From Pseudomonadota bacterium (GTDB lineage Bacteria > Desulfobacterota > Desulfovibrionia > Desulfovibrionales > Desulfovibrionaceae), in NCBI GenBank assembly GCA_023390395.1, contig JAEWCY010000264.1, positions 1 through 8,602 on the forward strand: a stretch of DNA of 8,602 bases, given 5' to 3'. Made by a program: the position numbers and the translations under genes. Shown one piece after another: positions 7,239 through 8,602 of this stretch; the stretch's first letter is position 1, and each line of letters starts with the position of its first letter. Below the pieces are notes generated by a model. That model saw only the letters and a program-made list of their open reading frames with translations, searched no databases and had not been told where the DNA came from.

Positions 7239-8344
7239 TCCGCCCGCCCGTCATCCTGGACCGCCTCCACGTCGAGGCCTCCTCGCGCAGCCGGGCCGAG
7301 ACCGGCTTCACCATCCGCGCCGGACACAAGAAGCACTGGCTCGACCACGACCTGCCGCCGGCGCTCTTCCAGAAAGCCCTGGGCGACGTCGACGCCGTAG
7401 CCGAGGTGCGCTTCCACGGCTGGGGCGACCCCCTGGCCAACCCCGACTTCCTGGAGATGCTCGCCGCCGCCCGCAAGAAAGGCGCGCGCACCGTCCTTTT
7501 CACCGACGGCGGCCGGCTGGCCGACGCCCAGGCCAACGCCCTGGTCCGCGACGGCCTGGACGCCGTGGTCTTTCCCCTGGCCGGGCTGTCCGAGGACACC
7601 AATTTCCGCCGGCGCGGCGCCAGTCTCTACGCCGTGCTGGCCGCCATCGACCGGCTGCACACCGTGCGGGCCGTGCACGAATCCACGCTGCCGGAGATCC
7701 GGGTGCGCTACACGCTCACCCGCACCGGCCTGGCCGCCGGCGAGCTGGAACAGCTGCCCCGCTTCCTGGAAGGCCTCGGCGTCGCCCGGGCCTCGCTGCG
7801 CCCCCTCTCCTACGCCACCAGCCCCCAGACCGAATACGACGTCCTGGTGCCCAAGGACCAGGCGAGCTTCGACGCCGTGGCCGAGGCCATGCGCCAGGCC
7901 GCCGGCCAGGCCGCCGCCCTGGGTTTCGGCCTTGACTGCAAGCTGGTCCACGGCGGGGTCAGGCGCTTCCATTGCCCGGACGCGCCGGGCGGCAGCCTGT
8001 TCCTGGCCGCCGACGGAGCCGTCAGCCCCTGCCCCCTGCGCAACGTGCCCATGCCCGATCCCGCCAGCTACCGCTTCCACGGCCACGACATCCCCTTCCC
8101 CCGCGACGTGCGCGGCAACCTCCACGCCGACAGCCTGGCCGCCCTCTGGAACGCGCCCGACTACCGCGACTTCCGCTTCGCCCACGACACCGACGCCGCC
8201 CCGGCCGGCTGCGCCGGCTGCTGGCGGTCGTTTCTGGTGACGGTGGCGACGGGGCAGGAGATGGAGAGGCATGAGGGGAGGGACAGGGGTGGAGATGGGG
8301 ATGGGGAGAAGAGGGAAGAGGCCTCCGGCGGCCGGGGGGGATGA
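7235..8344 (+). CDS. Radical-SAM/SPASM-fold protein lacking the CX3CX2C cysteines
   Basis: The product is 369 aa. The radical-SAM core is recognisable: the first-strand region LHVEASSRSRAETGFT (11-26), where VExTNxCNxxCxxC is expected; the GGE-type motif as FHGWGDPLANPD (60-71); and VLFTDGGRL (87-95) in place of the TNG motif. The cluster cysteines are replaced by Ser19, Thr23 and Thr26 at exactly the canonical spacing, so a standard radical-SAM [4Fe-4S] cluster cannot form. The C-terminal part looks like a SPASM/twitch domain: Cys235, Cys247, AADGAVSPCPLRN (Cys266), GNLHADSLAALWN (294-306) and GCAGCW (Cys326, Cys329). Residues about 338-369 are a charged Gly-rich tail with atypical codons, ending in the 23-bp palindrome. 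No ribosome binding site precedes ATG 7235, so translation probably depends on re-initiation after the MEMO gene. Catalytic function is uncertain; it could be a pseudo-enzyme or scaffold partner of the MEMO protein. Confidence 0.8.
   Translation: MIRPPVILDRLHVEASSRSRAETGFTIRAGHKKHWLDHDLPPALFQKALGDVDAVAEVRFHGWGDPLANPDFLEMLAAARKKGARTVLFTDGGRLADAQANALVRDGLDAVVFPLAGLSEDTNFRRRGASLYAVLAAIDRLHTVRAVHESTLPEIRVRYTLTRTGLAAGELEQLPRFLEGLGVARASLRPLSYATSPQTEYDVLVPKDQASFDAVAEAMRQAAGQAAALGFGLDCKLVHGGVRRFHCPDAPGGSLFLAADGAVSPCPLRNVPMPDPASYRFHGHDIPFPRDVRGNLHADSLAALWNAPDYRDFRFAHDTDAAPAGCAGCWRSFLVTVATGQEMERHEGRDRGGDGDGEKREEASGGRGG
8275..8306 (+). other. G-quadruplex-type motif in the 3' coding tail
   Basis: Five runs of three or four G lie at 8275-8278, 8280-8282, 8286-8289, 8297-8300 and 8303-8306, with gaps of 1, 3, 7 and 2 nt, which satisfies the usual G3+N1-7 rule. 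It sits on the coding strand, so it would be present in the mRNA, inside a nearly all-purine stretch from about 8256 to 8330. Confidence 0.55.
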
Positions 8345-8354
8345 TCCCCCCCGG
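8332..8354 (+). repeat. 23-bp stop-embedding palindrome, copy 2
   Basis: Arms CCGGGGGGGAT and ATCCCCCCCGG flank one central base. TGA at 8342-8344 is the stop of the radical-SAM-like gene. Compared in coding orientation with copy 1 (4679-4657), only the ninth base and its pairing partner differ, which keeps the stem perfect. Both copies are followed by one base and then a C-run of at least five. Confidence 0.75.
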
Positions 8355-8602
8355 TCCCCCCCGACGGGACGAGCGGGGAGGCAGGCGGGAACGGCAAGCG
8401 GCGGGACGTCGGTCGTTGTGGTCTGGGAATCGGCCCGGACCCGCAGGCCGCAAAGCCGGCCAGCACGCCCGGCCAAATTCCGCGACCACGAGCGCCAGCG
8501 GCGAAGCGCCGCATTTTAAGAGGGATGGGGTAAAACCTGGGCTGCCCTTCTCCCCCCTTGAAGAGTTTTTCGGGGAAGGAGGGGGAGCGGGGGGGGGGAA
8601 CC
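8345..8602. other. Gene-free right end
   Basis: No ORF here shows a ribosome binding site or protein-like composition; the short frames on both strands are Arg/Pro/Gly-rich shadows. Contents are the palindrome arm, a terminator-like hairpin at 8498-8517, an imperfect inverted repeat at about 8547-8583 and a G-run at the edge. Confidence 0.6.
8498..8517 (+). terminator. Candidate intrinsic terminator
   Basis: GCGGCG, AAG loop, CGCCGC (6-bp perfect G/C stem) is followed by ATTTT. It is oriented for the plus-strand MEMO operon, about 150 nt past the last stop codon. The T-tract is short, so efficiency is doubtful. Confidence 0.45.

Noticed and set aside
7091..8476. Minus-strand frame of 461 codons
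   Set aside because: It is antisense to the radical-SAM-like gene and has shadow-type composition.
8271..8519. Small plus-strand ORF after the radical-SAM-like gene
   Set aside because: It starts inside the purine-rich tail, has no ribosome binding site and no recognisable protein features.
1..8602. tRNA, rRNA, CRISPR array or insertion sequence
   Set aside because: I saw no cloverleaf, regular spaced repeats, transposase motifs or terminal inverted repeats with target duplications. The only repeats are the palindromes and hairpins listed.

Overview
The window is very GC-rich (roughly 70% by eye), with strong G/C bias at third codon positions, so several long antisense ORFs are artefacts. 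GC content, gene content and style fit a Desulfovibrionaceae-type deltaproteobacterium (Desulfovibrio/Solidesulfovibrio-like). That is an inference from overall appearance; there is no rRNA or other taxonomic marker.

Layout. The left two thirds (1-5857) is a minus-strand cell-envelope/polysaccharide module. Read in transcription order it holds a GT-B glycosyltransferase of the GT4 type (5857-4667), a 99-bp gap with hairpins, a 963-residue multi-pass membrane protein with a large extracytoplasmic part that resembles GT-C/YfhO-like transferases (4567-1676), and a DUF2079-type polytopic membrane protein that overlaps it by 8 bp and runs off the left edge (1683 to <1). Together they look like machinery for making or decorating a surface glycan from lipid-linked sugars. 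The substrate cannot be read from the sequence.

A 169-bp divergent promoter region (5858-6026) separates this from a plus-strand two-gene operon. The first gene (6027-7238) is a MEMO-family protein with all expected metal/active-site residues and an extra N-terminal domain of about 95 residues that looks PqqD/winged-helix-like. The second (7235-8344) overlaps it by ATGA. It is a radical-SAM/SPASM-fold protein in which the three cluster cysteines of CX3CX2C are replaced, at exact spacing, by Ser-Thr-Thr, while the C-terminal SPASM-like cysteines remain. This coupled pair is the most interesting content: a possible MEMO plus cluster-less radical-SAM-like system of unknown function.

The glycosyltransferase and the radical-SAM-like gene both end inside near-identical 23-bp perfect palindromes whose central TGA is the stop codon. 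The two copies differ only by a compensatory C/G to G/C pair, and each is preceded by a short coding tail with atypical codons. This suggests a dispersed palindromic element that settles at gene ends, supplies the stop and may act as a terminator. The last 258 bp (8345-8602) contain no convincing gene, only a terminator-like hairpin and G-rich sequence.
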